Assembly (NCBI RefSeq): GCF_003443675.1
Contig: NZ_CP031963.1
Span: forward strand, 3,123,501 to 3,187,500
DNA length: 64,000 bases
Direction of reading: 5' to 3'
Origin: Aquimarina sp. BL5
GTDB taxonomy: Bacteria; Bacteroidota; Bacteroidia; Flavobacteriales; Flavobacteriaceae
Shown here: positions 53,916 through 63,981 of the stretch, piece by piece
How the letters are laid out: each line of letters opens with the position of its first letter
Position numbering within the stretch: position 1 is the first letter of the stretch
Notes under the pieces: generated by a model
The model's database searches: none
Seen by the model: only the letters and a program-made list of their open reading frames with translations
What the model was told of the DNA's origin: nothing
Translations under genes and position numbers: made by a program

Positions 53916-54572
53916 TCAATCCAAAATCATTTCAGGCACATTTCCATCAATAATAAGCCTTCCTTCCGTGGCATTTTTAATGTCATCGATACTTACTCCA
54001 GGAGCTCTTTCTAATAACTTAAACCCATCATCCGTAATTTCTAAAACTGCCATATTAGTAATTACTTTCTTAACACATGCTACACCAGTTAATGGCAAAG
54101 AACATCTTTTGAGTAGTTTAGATGCTCCTGCCCTATTTGTATGCATCATTGCCACAATAATATTCTCTGCACTCGCAACCAGATCCATAGCACCCCCCAT
54201 TCCTTTCACCATTTTTCCAGGGATTTTCCAATTTGCAATATCTCCGTTCTCCGAAACTTCCATAGCACCTAGAATGGTTAAATCCACATGTTGGCCGCGT
54301 ATCATATTAAAACTTGTAGCAGAATCAAAGAAAGAAGCTCCCGGCATAGTAGTAATGGTTTGCTTACCAGCATTAATGATATCGGCGTCCTCCTCTCCTT
54401 CAAAAGGAAATGGCCCCATACCCAACACACCATTCTCACTCTGAAACTCCACTTCTATTCCTTGAGGGATATAATTTGCCACCAATGTAGGGATACCAAT
54501 CCCCAGGTTCACAAAATACCCATCCTCGAGCTCTTTCGCTATTCGTTTTGCTATTCCGTTTTTATCAAGCAT
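53916..54572 (-). CDS. scoB: 3-oxoacid CoA-transferase subunit B
   Basis: A 218-residue CoA-transferase subunit B. The start RIAKELEDGYFVNLGIGIPT and the catalytic Glu block VEFQSENGVLGMGPFPFEGE are intact, as is VDLTILGAMEVSENGDIANW. With subunit A it transfers CoA from succinyl-CoA to acetoacetate-type acids. It lies in one direction with the peroxiredoxin and scoA, which surrounds the peroxiredoxin gene. Confidence 0.93.
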   Translation of the reverse strand: MLDKNGIAKRIAKELEDGYFVNLGIGIPTLVANYIPQGIEVEFQSENGVLGMGPFPFEGEEDADIINAGKQTITTMPGASFFDSATSFNMIRGQHVDLTILGAMEVSENGDIANWKIPGKMVKGMGGAMDLVASAENIIVAMMHTNRAGASKLLKRCSLPLTGVACVKKVITNMAVLEITDDGFKLLERAPGVSIDDIKNATEGRLIIDGNVPEMILD

Positions 54573-54599
54573 AATTTTTTATTCTAATTTTAAAAAGAA

Positions 54600-55241
54600 T
54601 TAATTCCCATTAGGTTGTGGAGTCATTCTTAAATAAGGTTTGATCTCTGTATGTCCCTTAGGAAATAATGCAGGTATTTCTTCATTACTTACCGAAGGAG
54701 ATATTACACAATCCTCTCCTTGATTCCAGTTCGCAGGAGTAGCGACTTTATGATATGCTGTCAATTGTAATGAATCTATAACTCTTAATAACTCATCGAA
54801 ATTACGTCCAGTAGAAGCAGGATAAGTAATTGTAAGTTTTATTGTCTTATCAGGTCCTATTATAAAAACAGAACGAACTGTCAGCTGGCTGTCAGCTTTA
54901 GGGTGAATCATGTCATACAGCTCAGATACCTTTCTATCTTCATCTGCGATAATCGGAAAATTGACATTTGTATCTTGAGTTTCATTAATATCTTTAATCC
55001 ATCCACGATGCGATTCCAATCCATCGACACTCAGTGCAGCCACCTTTACATTTCGCTTATTAAATTCATCAGTATACTTAGCCACAGTTCCAAGTTCTGT
55101 TGTACATACTGGTGTATAATCTGCGGGATGCGAAAATAAAATCCCCCAGCTATCTCCTAACCAATTATGAAAATCAATTTCTCCTTCTGTTGTTTGCGCC
55201 GCGAAGTTTGGTGCTTTATCTCCTAATCGTAATACCGCCAT
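54600..55241 (-). CDS. 1-Cys (Prx6-type) peroxiredoxin
   Basis: A 213-residue peroxiredoxin. The peroxidatic Cys is at about 46 in SHPADYTPVCTTELG, and the C-terminal extension PALFPKGHTEIKPYLRMTPQ is typical of Prx6/AhpC-like 1-Cys forms. A second Cys near 173 (GEDCVISPS) is not at the classical resolving position. It reduces peroxides in the cytoplasm. It is inserted between scoA and scoB, 27 nt from scoB and 42 nt from scoA. Confidence 0.92.
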   Translation of the reverse strand: MAVLRLGDKAPNFAAQTTEGEIDFHNWLGDSWGILFSHPADYTPVCTTELGTVAKYTDEFNKRNVKVAALSVDGLESHRGWIKDINETQDTNVNFPIIADEDRKVSELYDMIHPKADSQLTVRSVFIIGPDKTIKLTITYPASTGRNFDELLRVIDSLQLTAYHKVATPANWNQGEDCVISPSVSNEEIPALFPKGHTEIKPYLRMTPQPNGN

Positions 55242-55283
55242 GATTTGTGTGTTTTAAGTTTTAAAAGCTTTTTTTACTTATTG

Positions 55284-55994
55284 TTATTCTTTCTTTCGAA
55301 CAGTTCGTTGTTCTATTCTTTTCTCATATTTTTCTCCTTGGAAAATCCTTTGCACAAAAATCCCCGGAATATGCACTTGATCCGGATCCAAGGTTCCTGC
55401 AGGAACTAACTCTTCTACTTCTGCAACAGTAATTTTTGCAGCTCCACACATACATGGATTAAAATTTCTGGCTGTGCCCTTAAAAATTAGATTTCCTGCT
55501 TCATCTCCTTTCCAAGCCTTTACAAAAGCAAAATCCGCTTTAAAAGCTTCTTCTAGTATATACATTTTGCCATTAAACTCTCTGGTCTCTTTTCCTTCAG
55601 CTACTTCAGTTCCATAACCTGCCGGTGTATAAAATGCAGGAAAGCCGCCTTGAGCCGCCTTACATCGTTCCGCTAATGTACCTTGAGGAATGAGTTCTAC
55701 ATCCAATTCTCCGCTTAACATCTGACGCTCGAATTCATCATTTTCTCCAACATAAGAAGAAACCATTTTTTTGATTTGTTTTTGTTGAAGTAATAGTCCT
55801 AATCCGAAATCATCAACACCAGCATTATTAGAAATACAGGTCAATCCTTTTATATTTTTCTTTACTAATTCTGCAATAGAATTTTCCGGTATTCCGCAAA
55901 GTCCAAAACCTCCAAGCATAAAAGTCATGTTGTCTTTTACACCCTCTGTAGCTTCAACAACTCCACCCACTGTTTTACGAATCATAGTGTTCAA
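55284..55994 (-). CDS. scoA: 3-oxoacid CoA-transferase subunit A
   Basis: A 236-residue subunit A of the CoA-transferase. [40 protein letters not shown] and [20 protein letters not shown] are the family blocks. It forms a complex with scoB (53916) in ketone-body or short-chain acid metabolism. It is the first gene of the scoA-prx-scoB run. Confidence 0.93.
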   Translation of the reverse strand: MNTMIRKTVGGVVEATEGVKDNMTFMLGGFGLCGIPENSIAELVKKNIKGLTCISNNAGVDDFGLGLLLQQKQIKKMVSSYVGENDEFERQMLSGELDVELIPQGTLAERCKAAQGGFPAFYTPAGYGTEVAEGKETREFNGKMYILEEAFKADFAFVKAWKGDEAGNLIFKGTARNFNPCMCGAAKITVAEVEELVPAGTLDPDQVHIPGIFVQRIFQGEKYEKRIEQRTVRKKE

Positions 55995-56084
55995 TTTTAG
56001 CAGATTAAAAGTACTAAAAAAATAGTACTAAAACGTTTGAACATTCATAGTTTTAGAAATATTTAATGTTATTTATATAAGAGA

Positions 56085-58409
56085 CTAAAAACCAAGTTCA
56101 TCATCTACCTTATTCCTCTTTTCATAGAGCTCACAATCCAATTCAATGGAAAGATTTTCAGGTTTTTTAAACTCAGATTTTGAAATGTTTAAATTATCAT
56201 CTCCGTAACATTTTTTCATGTAGAGCGCCCAAATCGGAAGTGCCATAGTCGATCCTGCTCCATATGCTGTAGATTTAAAATGTGTTGCTCTATTATCCGC
56301 TCCAACCCAAACTCCTGTGCACAAATTAGGAACAATACCCATAAACCATCCATCACTCTGATTTTGGGTAGTTCCTGTTTTTCCCGCAATCGGATTGGTA
56401 AATACATATGGGTGACCAGTAACTACTTTCTTATAAAGATATTGATTAGAAGCTTCTGTTCTAAGTCTTTTACCCGAGCCAGTTTGCGTAACTCCTTCCA
56501 TCAAATTAAGAGTTACATATGCAGATTCTTTACTAATGACATCTCTTCTTTCAGGAAAATTATCATATAATAATATCCCGTTTTTATCTGTAATATGAGA
56601 AATCATGAAAGGTTTGATATATATCCCTTCATTGGCAAAAGTACTATATGCTCCTACCATCTCAGATAACTTAAGGTTTTCAGTTCCCAAAGATATCGAT
56701 GCGACCGTATCTATATCTGATCGTATTCCTAACTTTTTAGCCAAATTGATAACTGGTTCTGGTCCTATTCTATCAATCAATCGTGCTGAAACAGTATTAA
56801 CCGATTCTGCTAATGCATCTTTTAGACTTACAGATCCTATATAGTTTCCATCAGTATTAGTTGGAGTCCAATCTTTACCTGATACTCCATGCTTTCCGAC
56901 AGGTATCGTGACCTTCGCTCGTGGTATTTTATAACAAGGGGAATACTTTAATTGATCAATAGCAGTGGCATACACAAACGGTTTAAATGTAGAACCCACT
57001 TGTCGTGTTCCCTGATTCACATGATCGTATTTAAAATATTTGTGATTAACACCTCCAACCCAAGCTTTTACTTCTCCAGTTTGAGGGTTCATAGACATCA
57101 ATCCAGTATGTAAAAACTTTTTGTAATACAAAATAGAATCTCGTGGAGTCATTACAGTATCTCTAACTCCATTCCAGGAAAACACTTTCATCTCTACTTT
57201 CTTATCAAAAGAATCTTGAATTTCTTGTTCACTTTTACCTAAATCAAGCATTTTTTTTCTCCTCGATGAAGTTCTAATAGCTTTCTTTACTATATTATCG
57301 ATTTGCTGATCCGAAATACCTCTAAATGGTGAAGTACTATTATTTTGTTCTTGCTTGTCAAACTCTTTCTGAAGATTACTCATATGTTCCGTAACTGCCT
57401 CTTCTGCATATTTCTGCATACGCGAATCGATAGTCACGTGAATTTTTAAGCCATCTCCGTAAATATCATGGTATTCTAATTGATCTTCTTTGTTTTTCCC
57501 CTTAGGGTTTGACCTAATCCATTCTTCCACCCATTTTTTTACTTGTCTTCTAAAATAAGTAGCACTACCTTCAGAATAACCTTCTGATCTATAATTAAGT
57601 ATTAAGGGTGTTTTCTGTAAACTATCTTTTTCTTGAACTGTAAGATATCCGTATTTAGCCATCTGGCTTATTACTGTATTTCTTCTATCAACCGCATTTT
57701 TCAATCTGGTTTTAGGATTGTATATAGTTGAACTTTTCAACATTCCTATAAGCACTGCTGCTTCTTGTATATTTAGATCCTTTGGCTTTTTATTAAAGTA
57801 AATTCTTGATGCAGATCCTATACCAATAGCCTGTCTTGTGAAGTCATATTTATTTAAATACATGACTATAATTTCGTTCTTAGTATATTGCCTTTCTAAA
57901 CGAGCAGCAATTACCCACTCCCTGATCTTCTGAGTATATTTATCCCAATTTTTCGATCTAAGACCTATAAAAAGTAATCTTGCCAATTGCTGTGTGATCG
58001 TACTTGCCCCTCCCCTTCTTCCAAAAGATGTAAAAGCTCTAAGAGTTCCTCTTGCATCAACTCCAGAATGTTTATAAAAACGAACATCTTCTGTAGCAAT
58101 TAAAGCTTCAATTAAATGCGACGGTAATTCATTATATGTTATTGGCGTTCTATTCTCATTGGGTTTGAAGATAGTTCCTAATTGTTCGCCATCAGAGGAT
58201 ATAATCTGAGCGGCCAAATCATTCTTAGGATTTTCTAATTGTTCGAAGGTTGGCATTTCGCCTAAAGCTCCCCAGCTAGCCAAAAGAAATAAAAAGACTA
58301 CAATGGTCAAAAAGGAGATAAAACCAATCCAGAAATACCTAACATATTTACGTCCATCGAAATTGACAGGTTGTCTATTGTTTTTTGTTTTAAAAACCGA
58401 TTGCCCCAT
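56085..58409 (-). CDS. Class A penicillin-binding protein (PBP1A-like), copy 1
   Basis: A 774-residue bifunctional PBP. One N-terminal membrane helix (FWIGFISFLTIVVFLFLLAS) precedes the glycosyltransferase domain with the catalytic Glu in ATEDVRFYKHSGVDARGTLR. The transpeptidase has the SxxK Ser in RQVGSTFKPFVYAT, SVN in AESVNTVSARL and KTGTT in AGKTGTTQNQSDGWF. It builds and crosslinks peptidoglycan in the periplasm. It follows the paralogue at 58430 by 20 nt, in an operon with gldH. Confidence 0.93.
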   Translation of the reverse strand: MGQSVFKTKNNRQPVNFDGRKYVRYFWIGFISFLTIVVFLFLLASWGALGEMPTFEQLENPKNDLAAQIISSDGEQLGTIFKPNENRTPITYNELPSHLIEALIATEDVRFYKHSGVDARGTLRAFTSFGRRGGASTITQQLARLLFIGLRSKNWDKYTQKIREWVIAARLERQYTKNEIIVMYLNKYDFTRQAIGIGSASRIYFNKKPKDLNIQEAAVLIGMLKSSTIYNPKTRLKNAVDRRNTVISQMAKYGYLTVQEKDSLQKTPLILNYRSEGYSEGSATYFRRQVKKWVEEWIRSNPKGKNKEDQLEYHDIYGDGLKIHVTIDSRMQKYAEEAVTEHMSNLQKEFDKQEQNNSTSPFRGISDQQIDNIVKKAIRTSSRRKKMLDLGKSEQEIQDSFDKKVEMKVFSWNGVRDTVMTPRDSILYYKKFLHTGLMSMNPQTGEVKAWVGGVNHKYFKYDHVNQGTRQVGSTFKPFVYATAIDQLKYSPCYKIPRAKVTIPVGKHGVSGKDWTPTNTDGNYIGSVSLKDALAESVNTVSARLIDRIGPEPVINLAKKLGIRSDIDTVASISLGTENLKLSEMVGAYSTFANEGIYIKPFMISHITDKNGILLYDNFPERRDVISKESAYVTLNLMEGVTQTGSGKRLRTEASNQYLYKKVVTGHPYVFTNPIAGKTGTTQNQSDGWFMGIVPNLCTGVWVGADNRATHFKSTAYGAGSTMALPIWALYMKKCYGDDNLNISKSEFKKPENLSIELDCELYEKRNKVDDELGF

Positions 58410-58429
58410 TCTAGTTTAATGATTATAAT

Positions 58430-60760
58430 CTAAAGACCAAATTCATCTTCTATAGGATCTTCTATTTTTATATTCTTCTTAAACTCTTTACAATCCACTT
58501 CTATAGTAAGATTCTCAGGTTTTTTAAATCCACCCTTTGATACTTTTAGCGTTTTATCGGCATAACACTTTCTCATATATAGTGCCCATATTGGCAATGC
58601 CATTGTAGCTCCTTGCCCATATTTCACAGAACTAAAGTGAGTTGCACGGTCATCTCCTCCAACCCAAACACCGGTACAAAGATTAGGAACTATCCCCATA
58701 AACCAACCATCACTTTGATTCTGAGTTGTTCCTGTTTTACCAGCAATTGGATTTGTAAACTGATAAGGATATCCTGTTACTACATTCTTATAGTCATATC
58801 TATTTGAAGGTCCAGATCGTAAACGCGCTCCAGATCCTGACTGCGTAACTCCTTCTAAAAGGTTTAGCGTTACATAAGCCGCTTCTTTACTTATGACATC
58901 ACGTGTTTCTGGTTCAAACTGATACAATGTTGTACCATTTTTATCCTCAACACTAGTAATCATTACTGGTTTATTATAAATCCCTTCATTGGCAAAAGTA
59001 CCATATGCACCTACCATCTCGGATAACTTCAGGTCTACAGATCCTAATGCTATCGATGCCACTTCTATAACTTCCGATGCCACCCCAGATTTCTTTGCTA
59101 ATCTTACAATAGGTTCAGGTCCTATTCTATCCATTAAACGTGCTGAAATCGTATTCACAGATTTTGCAAGCGCTTCTTTAAGACTTAAGTATCCCGTATA
59201 CTTAGCATCACTGTTCTTTGGAGTCCAATCTTCCATTACACCATGTGATCCAGCAGGAATTGTGATCTGGGACATTGGTAACGTATCGCAGGGAGATAAT
59301 TTAAGTTGATCTATTGCTGTAGCATATACAAAAGGTTTAAACGTAGAACCTACCTGACGTGCTCCTTGATATACGTGATCATACTGAAAATGCTTTATAT
59401 CTACACCACCAACCCAAGCTTTAACTTGGCCTGTCTGAGGCTCCATAGACATCATACCTGATCTCAAAAATCTTTTATAATATAAAATAGAATCCCTAGG
59501 AGTCATAATAGTATCGATATATCCTTTCCAGGAAAATATTTTCATCTCTGCCTTAACATCAAAAGATTTTAAAATATCTTCTTCACTTTTATTCTGAGAT
59601 AACATTTTCTTTCTTCGGGCAGAACTTCTAATCGCTCTTTTTACAATACCTTCAACTTCACTTTTAGTCAAATCCCTAAAAGGCGCTGTTTTATTTTTTT
59701 GTTCCTGTTTATCAAACTCTTTTTGTAAGTTAGACATATGCTCTTGAACAGCTTCTTCAGCATATTTCTGCATTCTTGAATCAATTGTAACATTAATTCT
59801 TAAGCCATCTCTATAGATGTTATAATACTCAGGGTTTCCGTCTTCATCTTCTCCTTTTGGGTTTTTTTTCACCCAATTCCCCATCCAACTTCTTACATAT
59901 TCCCTAAAATAGGTCGCTATTCCATCAGAATGACCTTCTGGTGCATAATCTAGGTTTAATGGTAATTGTTGTAAACTATCTTTTTCTTGAGTAGTAATAA
60001 AATCATACTTTGCCATCTGAGATAGAACCACATCGCGTCTGTTTTTTACTAATTCTGGCCTTCTTAAAGGATTAAAAAGCGAAGAATTCTTTAACATCCC
60101 AACTAGTACTGCTGCTTCTTCTTTCTTAAGTTCTTTAGGCGTTTTATTAAAATAAATTCTTGAGGCAGAACTTATACCTATTGCCTGATTAAGGAAATCA
60201 TATTTATTGAGATACATTGCCATGATCTCATCCTTGGTATACTGTCTTTCTAATCGAGTAGCGATTACCCACTCTTTAATTTTTTGGGTATATCGTTGCC
60301 ATCCTTTTGATCTTGTTCCAGTAAAAAGAAGCTTTGCCAGCTGTTGTGTAATGGTACTTGCTCCTCCTTTTTTTCCTAAAAAGGCAAAAGCACGAATCGT
60401 TCCTCTTGCATCTATACCTGAATGTTCATAATAGCGTGCATCTTCCGTAGAAACTAAAGCATTAACCAAGTCAGGAGCCAAATCTTCAAAATTAACAGGT
60501 GTTCTGTTTTCTTTAAAAAAAGTTCCTATTTGCTTCCCATCAGAGGAAATAATCTGAGTTGCTAAATCATTTTGAGGGTTTTCTAATTCATCAAAACCTG
60601 GCATTTCTCCAAAATATCCCCAACTAGCAAAAAGGAATATTAGTATTACCAAAAATATCCCCGACGCAAAAGTGATCCAAAACCACTTTATATATTTAAT
60701 TACATCTAATTGGGGGGCTTTTGATGTTTTTCTTGTTGATTTTGGTGTTGCTTTAGCCAT
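58430..60760 (-). CDS. Class A penicillin-binding protein (PBP1A-like), copy 2
   Basis: About 776 residues from ATG 60760 (a TTG 21 nt earlier is unlikely because it lies in the end of gldH). The same domain order and motifs as its neighbour occur: STEDARYYEHSGIDARGTIR, RQVGSTFKPFVYAT, AKSVNTISARL, AGKTGTTQNQSDGWF. The N-terminal tail is basic (MAKATPKSTRKTSKAPQ). Both copies are complete, so they probably have overlapping or specialised roles. The start lies 1 nt after the gldH stop. Confidence 0.93.
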   Translation of the reverse strand: MAKATPKSTRKTSKAPQLDVIKYIKWFWITFASGIFLVILIFLFASWGYFGEMPGFDELENPQNDLATQIISSDGKQIGTFFKENRTPVNFEDLAPDLVNALVSTEDARYYEHSGIDARGTIRAFAFLGKKGGASTITQQLAKLLFTGTRSKGWQRYTQKIKEWVIATRLERQYTKDEIMAMYLNKYDFLNQAIGISSASRIYFNKTPKELKKEEAAVLVGMLKNSSLFNPLRRPELVKNRRDVVLSQMAKYDFITTQEKDSLQQLPLNLDYAPEGHSDGIATYFREYVRSWMGNWVKKNPKGEDEDGNPEYYNIYRDGLRINVTIDSRMQKYAEEAVQEHMSNLQKEFDKQEQKNKTAPFRDLTKSEVEGIVKRAIRSSARRKKMLSQNKSEEDILKSFDVKAEMKIFSWKGYIDTIMTPRDSILYYKRFLRSGMMSMEPQTGQVKAWVGGVDIKHFQYDHVYQGARQVGSTFKPFVYATAIDQLKLSPCDTLPMSQITIPAGSHGVMEDWTPKNSDAKYTGYLSLKEALAKSVNTISARLMDRIGPEPIVRLAKKSGVASEVIEVASIALGSVDLKLSEMVGAYGTFANEGIYNKPVMITSVEDKNGTTLYQFEPETRDVISKEAAYVTLNLLEGVTQSGSGARLRSGPSNRYDYKNVVTGYPYQFTNPIAGKTGTTQNQSDGWFMGIVPNLCTGVWVGGDDRATHFSSVKYGQGATMALPIWALYMRKCYADKTLKVSKGGFKKPENLTIEVDCKEFKKNIKIEDPIEDEFGL

Positions 60761-60761
60761 A

Positions 60762-61256
60762 TTATTTAGGGTTTTCTGCAAATTCTATTCTAAAACCTAT
60801 ATCAGTAATTCCTTCCAAAGAATTTATTCCGAGCGTCTCTCCATTTTTTCTCATTGCATGTTGAAGCACTACTTTGTATACTCCTTTTTCTGCAAAATTT
60901 ACATTTTCTTTATACCAAAGTTTACTTTCTTTTAGATCCGTAAAACCAACACCTAACCATTCTCCATTTGGTTTTGCCATTTCATATTCTAAAGTATCTG
61001 TAACTATTTTGCCATTGGGAAACTCCATCTCACTAATCAAAAACAAATTACTAAACTTATAATCGTTCGTGTTTCTTACATTAATGAATAGGTTATATCC
61101 TTGTAATGAATCAAGTTCTGGTAAGGCGAAACTTATCTTTTCATCTTTTTCCCAAGAATCTGATACTGTTTTATATTCATCAAAAACTCTTGTGTCATCA
61201 CAAGAAACAATACTTATTAACAGAAAAAGTAATGTTAAAAACCTAAGATTTATCAT
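60762..61256 (-). CDS. gldH: Gliding motility lipoprotein GldH
   Basis: A 164-residue lipoprotein (signal MINLRFLTLLFLLISIVSC, Cys 19). VFDEYKTVSDSWEKDEKISF, LFINVRNTNDYKFSNLFLIS and GITDIGFRIEFAENPK match GldH. GldH is required for flavobacterial gliding together with the T9SS. It is followed 1 nt later by the PBP gene, and its start overlaps the ricT 3' end by 14 nt, the usual gldH neighbourhood. Confidence 0.9.
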   Translation of the reverse strand: MINLRFLTLLFLLISIVSCDDTRVFDEYKTVSDSWEKDEKISFALPELDSLQGYNLFINVRNTNDYKFSNLFLISEMEFPNGKIVTDTLEYEMAKPNGEWLGVGFTDLKESKLWYKENVNFAEKGVYKVVLQHAMRKNGETLGINSLEGITDIGFRIEFAENPK

Positions 61257-62526
61257 TATTCTTGCGCTGCTGTGGTTTACGTTTTTTATTACGTTGGTTG
61301 TTTTTTTTCCTATTTGAGTTTTTGCTCTCAGTATTTCCTTCTTTTGGTTTTTGAGAAGTTGGTTTTTGCTTTTCTACAGAAACTTTCTTTTTATTTCTGT
61401 TTCTATTTTTATTCCTTCTTCTATTGCTTCTTTTTGGTTGATCAAAACGCGTTAGACTATCCTGTCCTACAACGTTCTCAAAATCAACTTTAGTATCTTC
61501 AATAAGTTCTGAAGCAAAATCTTCAAGGCTAGCTACCGGTTCTTTCTTTTTGTTTGATTCAATAATTTCATTTGCATGATCAGCAGAAATCTTATGCCAA
61601 TTCATCCATTCCCCTTCATAAGCATACCATAAATACCCTTTGAATATATCAATTTTCTGACAAACAGCCGTACCTTTTTCTGTATATAGTTTAACCTCAG
61701 TCTTAGGGAATTCTTTTAAAGCATCAATGTAAGCATCTAGCTCATAATTAAGGCAACATTTTAGTTTTCCACATTGACCTGCTAATTTCTGAGGATTTAA
61801 TGATAATTGCTGGTATCTCGCAGCGCTGGTATTCACGGATCTAAAATCGGTAAGCCAAGTCGAACAGCATAATTCCCTTCCGCAAGAACCTATACCACCT
61901 AAACGAGCAGCTTCCTGACGGAAACCTATTTGGCGCATTTCTATTCTAGTACCAAATTCTTGCGCAAATTCCTTAATCAATTGTCTAAAATCGACCCTAT
62001 CTTCTGCCGTATAATAAAAAGTACATTTAGAACCATCTCCTTGAAACTCTATATCAGAGATTTTCATCTGTAGTTTTAGGCGAATTGCTATTTCTCTAGA
62101 ACGAACCTGTATTGCTTGCTCACGGTCTCTAGCTTTTTGCCAAATGTCGATATCTTTTTGTGATGCTTTTCGGTATACTTTTTTAACATCTTCACTATCT
62201 ACATCTACTTTCTTCTTTTTCATTTGGATACGCACCAACTCTCCCGTAAGTGTTACAATACCAACATCGTGTCCTGGTGAAGCCTCAGTGGCAACAATAT
62301 CTCCTATGCTTAATGAAAGATTTTCTGTATTCTTAAAAAAGCTTTTTCGTCCATTTTTAAAACGAATTTCTACACAATGAAAAGGTGCTACGCCGCTGGG
62401 AAGCGACATATTAGATAACCAATCAAAAACAGTTAATTTATTACAACCATCTGTACCACATGTACCATTATTCTTACATCCTTTTGGTTGTCCGTCTTTC
62501 CCGGAGGAACAACTACTACACCCCAT
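61243..62526 (-). CDS. ricT: PSP1-domain protein, RicT-like
   Basis: A 427-residue PSP1 C-terminal domain protein. The N-terminus is Cys-rich (MGCSSCSSG, CKNNGTCGTDGC). The core shows FHCVEIRFKNGRKSFFKNTE, RIEMRQIGFRQEAARLGGIG, SCGRELCCSTWLTDFRSVNT and GKLKCCLNYELDAYIDAL, with conserved Cys. RicT homologues form an iron-sulfur complex affecting RNA maturation in Bacillus. The last 80 residues are a Lys/Arg/Asn-rich basic tail. It overlaps gldH by 14 nt. Confidence 0.9.
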   Translation of the reverse strand: MGCSSCSSGKDGQPKGCKNNGTCGTDGCNKLTVFDWLSNMSLPSGVAPFHCVEIRFKNGRKSFFKNTENLSLSIGDIVATEASPGHDVGIVTLTGELVRIQMKKKKVDVDSEDVKKVYRKASQKDIDIWQKARDREQAIQVRSREIAIRLKLQMKISDIEFQGDGSKCTFYYTAEDRVDFRQLIKEFAQEFGTRIEMRQIGFRQEAARLGGIGSCGRELCCSTWLTDFRSVNTSAARYQQLSLNPQKLAGQCGKLKCCLNYELDAYIDALKEFPKTEVKLYTEKGTAVCQKIDIFKGYLWYAYEGEWMNWHKISADHANEIIESNKKKEPVASLEDFASELIEDTKVDFENVVGQDSLTRFDQPKRSNRRRNKNRNRNKKKVSVEKQKPTSQKPKEGNTESKNSNRKKNNQRNKKRKPQQRKNNDKS

Positions 62527-62672
62527 ATTCTCTTGCTATATTGAAATTTGCTTGCGTTAAAACACAGCAAATATGATTCTTACTTGGGTCAGGTGTTTTA
62601 CACATCCGACATCTTAATCGATAAAGATACTATGATTTCTTTTAAAACCATAGTATCTAAATCATTTTAGTA

Positions 62673-63704
62673 TTACTGCTTATATTTTAAGACCTCAGAA
62701 CGACCTTTCTTAAATATTTTATTACTATTCCCTTTACCTTTTCTCAGTGCTTTTTGTTCTTCATAAGGTAAGCTATTAATCTCTTTACATTCTATAGAGC
62801 AACAACTATCCATTGCTTTTGCACATTCCTCACACTGAATGAATAGCAAATGACATGCTTCATTTTCGCAATTAACGTGGGTATCACATGGTTTTCCACA
62901 TTGATGACAGTTAGAAATTATATCTTCAGAGATTCGTTCTGATCTTCTGTGATCAAAAACAAAATTCTTTCCTAAATATTTATTCTCTAATCCTTTTTCT
63001 TCTACCTGTCTGGCATATTCTATAATTCCACCTTCTAACTGAAATACGTTTTTAAAACCTTTATGTTTATAATATGCACTTGCTTTCTCACATCGAATCC
63101 CACCGGTACAATACATTACCAGTTTTTTATCTTCCTTATGATCTTTTAGATCTTCTTCAATAATATCCAAAGAATCCCTGAAAGTATCTACATCAGGAGT
63201 TACTGCTCCCTTAAAATGACCTATCTCACTTTCATAATGGTTGCGCATATCTACCAATACCGTATCCGGATCTTCAATCAATTGATTAAACTTCTCCGCG
63301 TCTACATGAACTCCTTTATTGGTCACATCAAAAGTCTCATCGTTTAAACCATCGGCAACAATCTTCTTACGAATCTTTACTTTTAATTTCAGGAAAGATT
63401 TGATATCCTGCTCTCTGGCAATATTCAATCGTACATTTTCCAGAAAAGAAATGCTATCCAAATGTTTTTTGAATACTTCAAAGTTTGGTGCCGGAACCGA
63501 TAATTGGCCATTAATACCTTCGTGAGCCACATAGATTCTACCTAGTACCTCTAGTTCGTCCCAATGTATAAAAAGATGATTTCTGAAAATTTCGGTATTA
63601 CCGATATGTGCATATTTATAAAAAGAGAGTGTAAGACGTTCCGTACCTGCCTCATCAATAAGGGCAGCTCTCTCCTTTGCACTTAATTTATTGTACAGTT
63701 GCAT
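62673..63704 (-). CDS. trhO: tRNA uridine(34) hydroxylase TrhO (rhodanese domain)
   Basis: A 343-residue TrhO/YceA protein. The N-terminal acylphosphatase-like part has RIYVAHEGINGQLSVPAPNF. The rhodanese domain carries the active Cys in VMYCTGGIRCEKASAYYKHK (about residues 197-217). A Cys-rich zinc-like end follows (NCHQCGKPCDTHVNCENEAC). The family hydroxylates U34 of tRNA with O2. It is a single-gene unit. Confidence 0.92.
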   Translation of the reverse strand: MQLYNKLSAKERAALIDEAGTERLTLSFYKYAHIGNTEIFRNHLFIHWDELEVLGRIYVAHEGINGQLSVPAPNFEVFKKHLDSISFLENVRLNIAREQDIKSFLKLKVKIRKKIVADGLNDETFDVTNKGVHVDAEKFNQLIEDPDTVLVDMRNHYESEIGHFKGAVTPDVDTFRDSLDIIEEDLKDHKEDKKLVMYCTGGIRCEKASAYYKHKGFKNVFQLEGGIIEYARQVEEKGLENKYLGKNFVFDHRRSERISEDIISNCHQCGKPCDTHVNCENEACHLLFIQCEECAKAMDSCCSIECKEINSLPYEEQKALRKGKGNSNKIFKKGRSEVLKYKQ

Positions 63705-63800
63705 GCTATACTAATTTTTAAGTTAAAAGAAATTATTTAATGGATGCAAAAGTACGAATCAAAGTGTAATATGCAAGAACAGTCTGGTTTTGAATAAAAA

Positions 63801-63834
63801 AAATGCCTTGAAAACCACTTCAAGGCATTTTTTG
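63801..63834 (-). terminator. Bidirectional terminator candidate upstream of trhO
   Basis: A 12-bp stem AAATGCCTTGAA / TTCAAGGCATTT with a 6-nt loop, flanked by A7 on the left and T6 on the right. On the minus strand it would end the short ORF transcript at 63895. Confidence 0.8.
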
Positions 63835-63894
63835 GGCTAATTCGTTATTTAATTAATTTACTTAATCTTAACGACTAAAAATTAAACAACGAAG

Positions 63895-63981
63895 CTAACC
63901 ACCCTCAACTATACAATTACTAATACTAGTAACTGTACAGCCATCAAGTTTGTGTCTTACGACTCTTTTAAGAAATTTCAT
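63895..63981 (-). CDS. Short ORF of unknown nature with strong Shine-Dalgarno
   Basis: A 28-residue frame starting MKFLKRVVRHKLDGC and ending SNCIVEGG, with two Cys and several Ser/Thr. A strong AGGAAGGAGG (63987-63996, minus strand) is 5 nt before the ATG, unusual in Bacteroidota. A terminator follows at 63801-63834. It is unclear whether it is a real gene. Confidence 0.35.
   Translation of the reverse strand: MKFLKRVVRHKLDGCTVTSISNCIVEGG

Noticed and set aside
54288..54587. 99-codon plus-strand frame across scoB
   Set aside because: Antisense shadow of scoB with no independent start signal.
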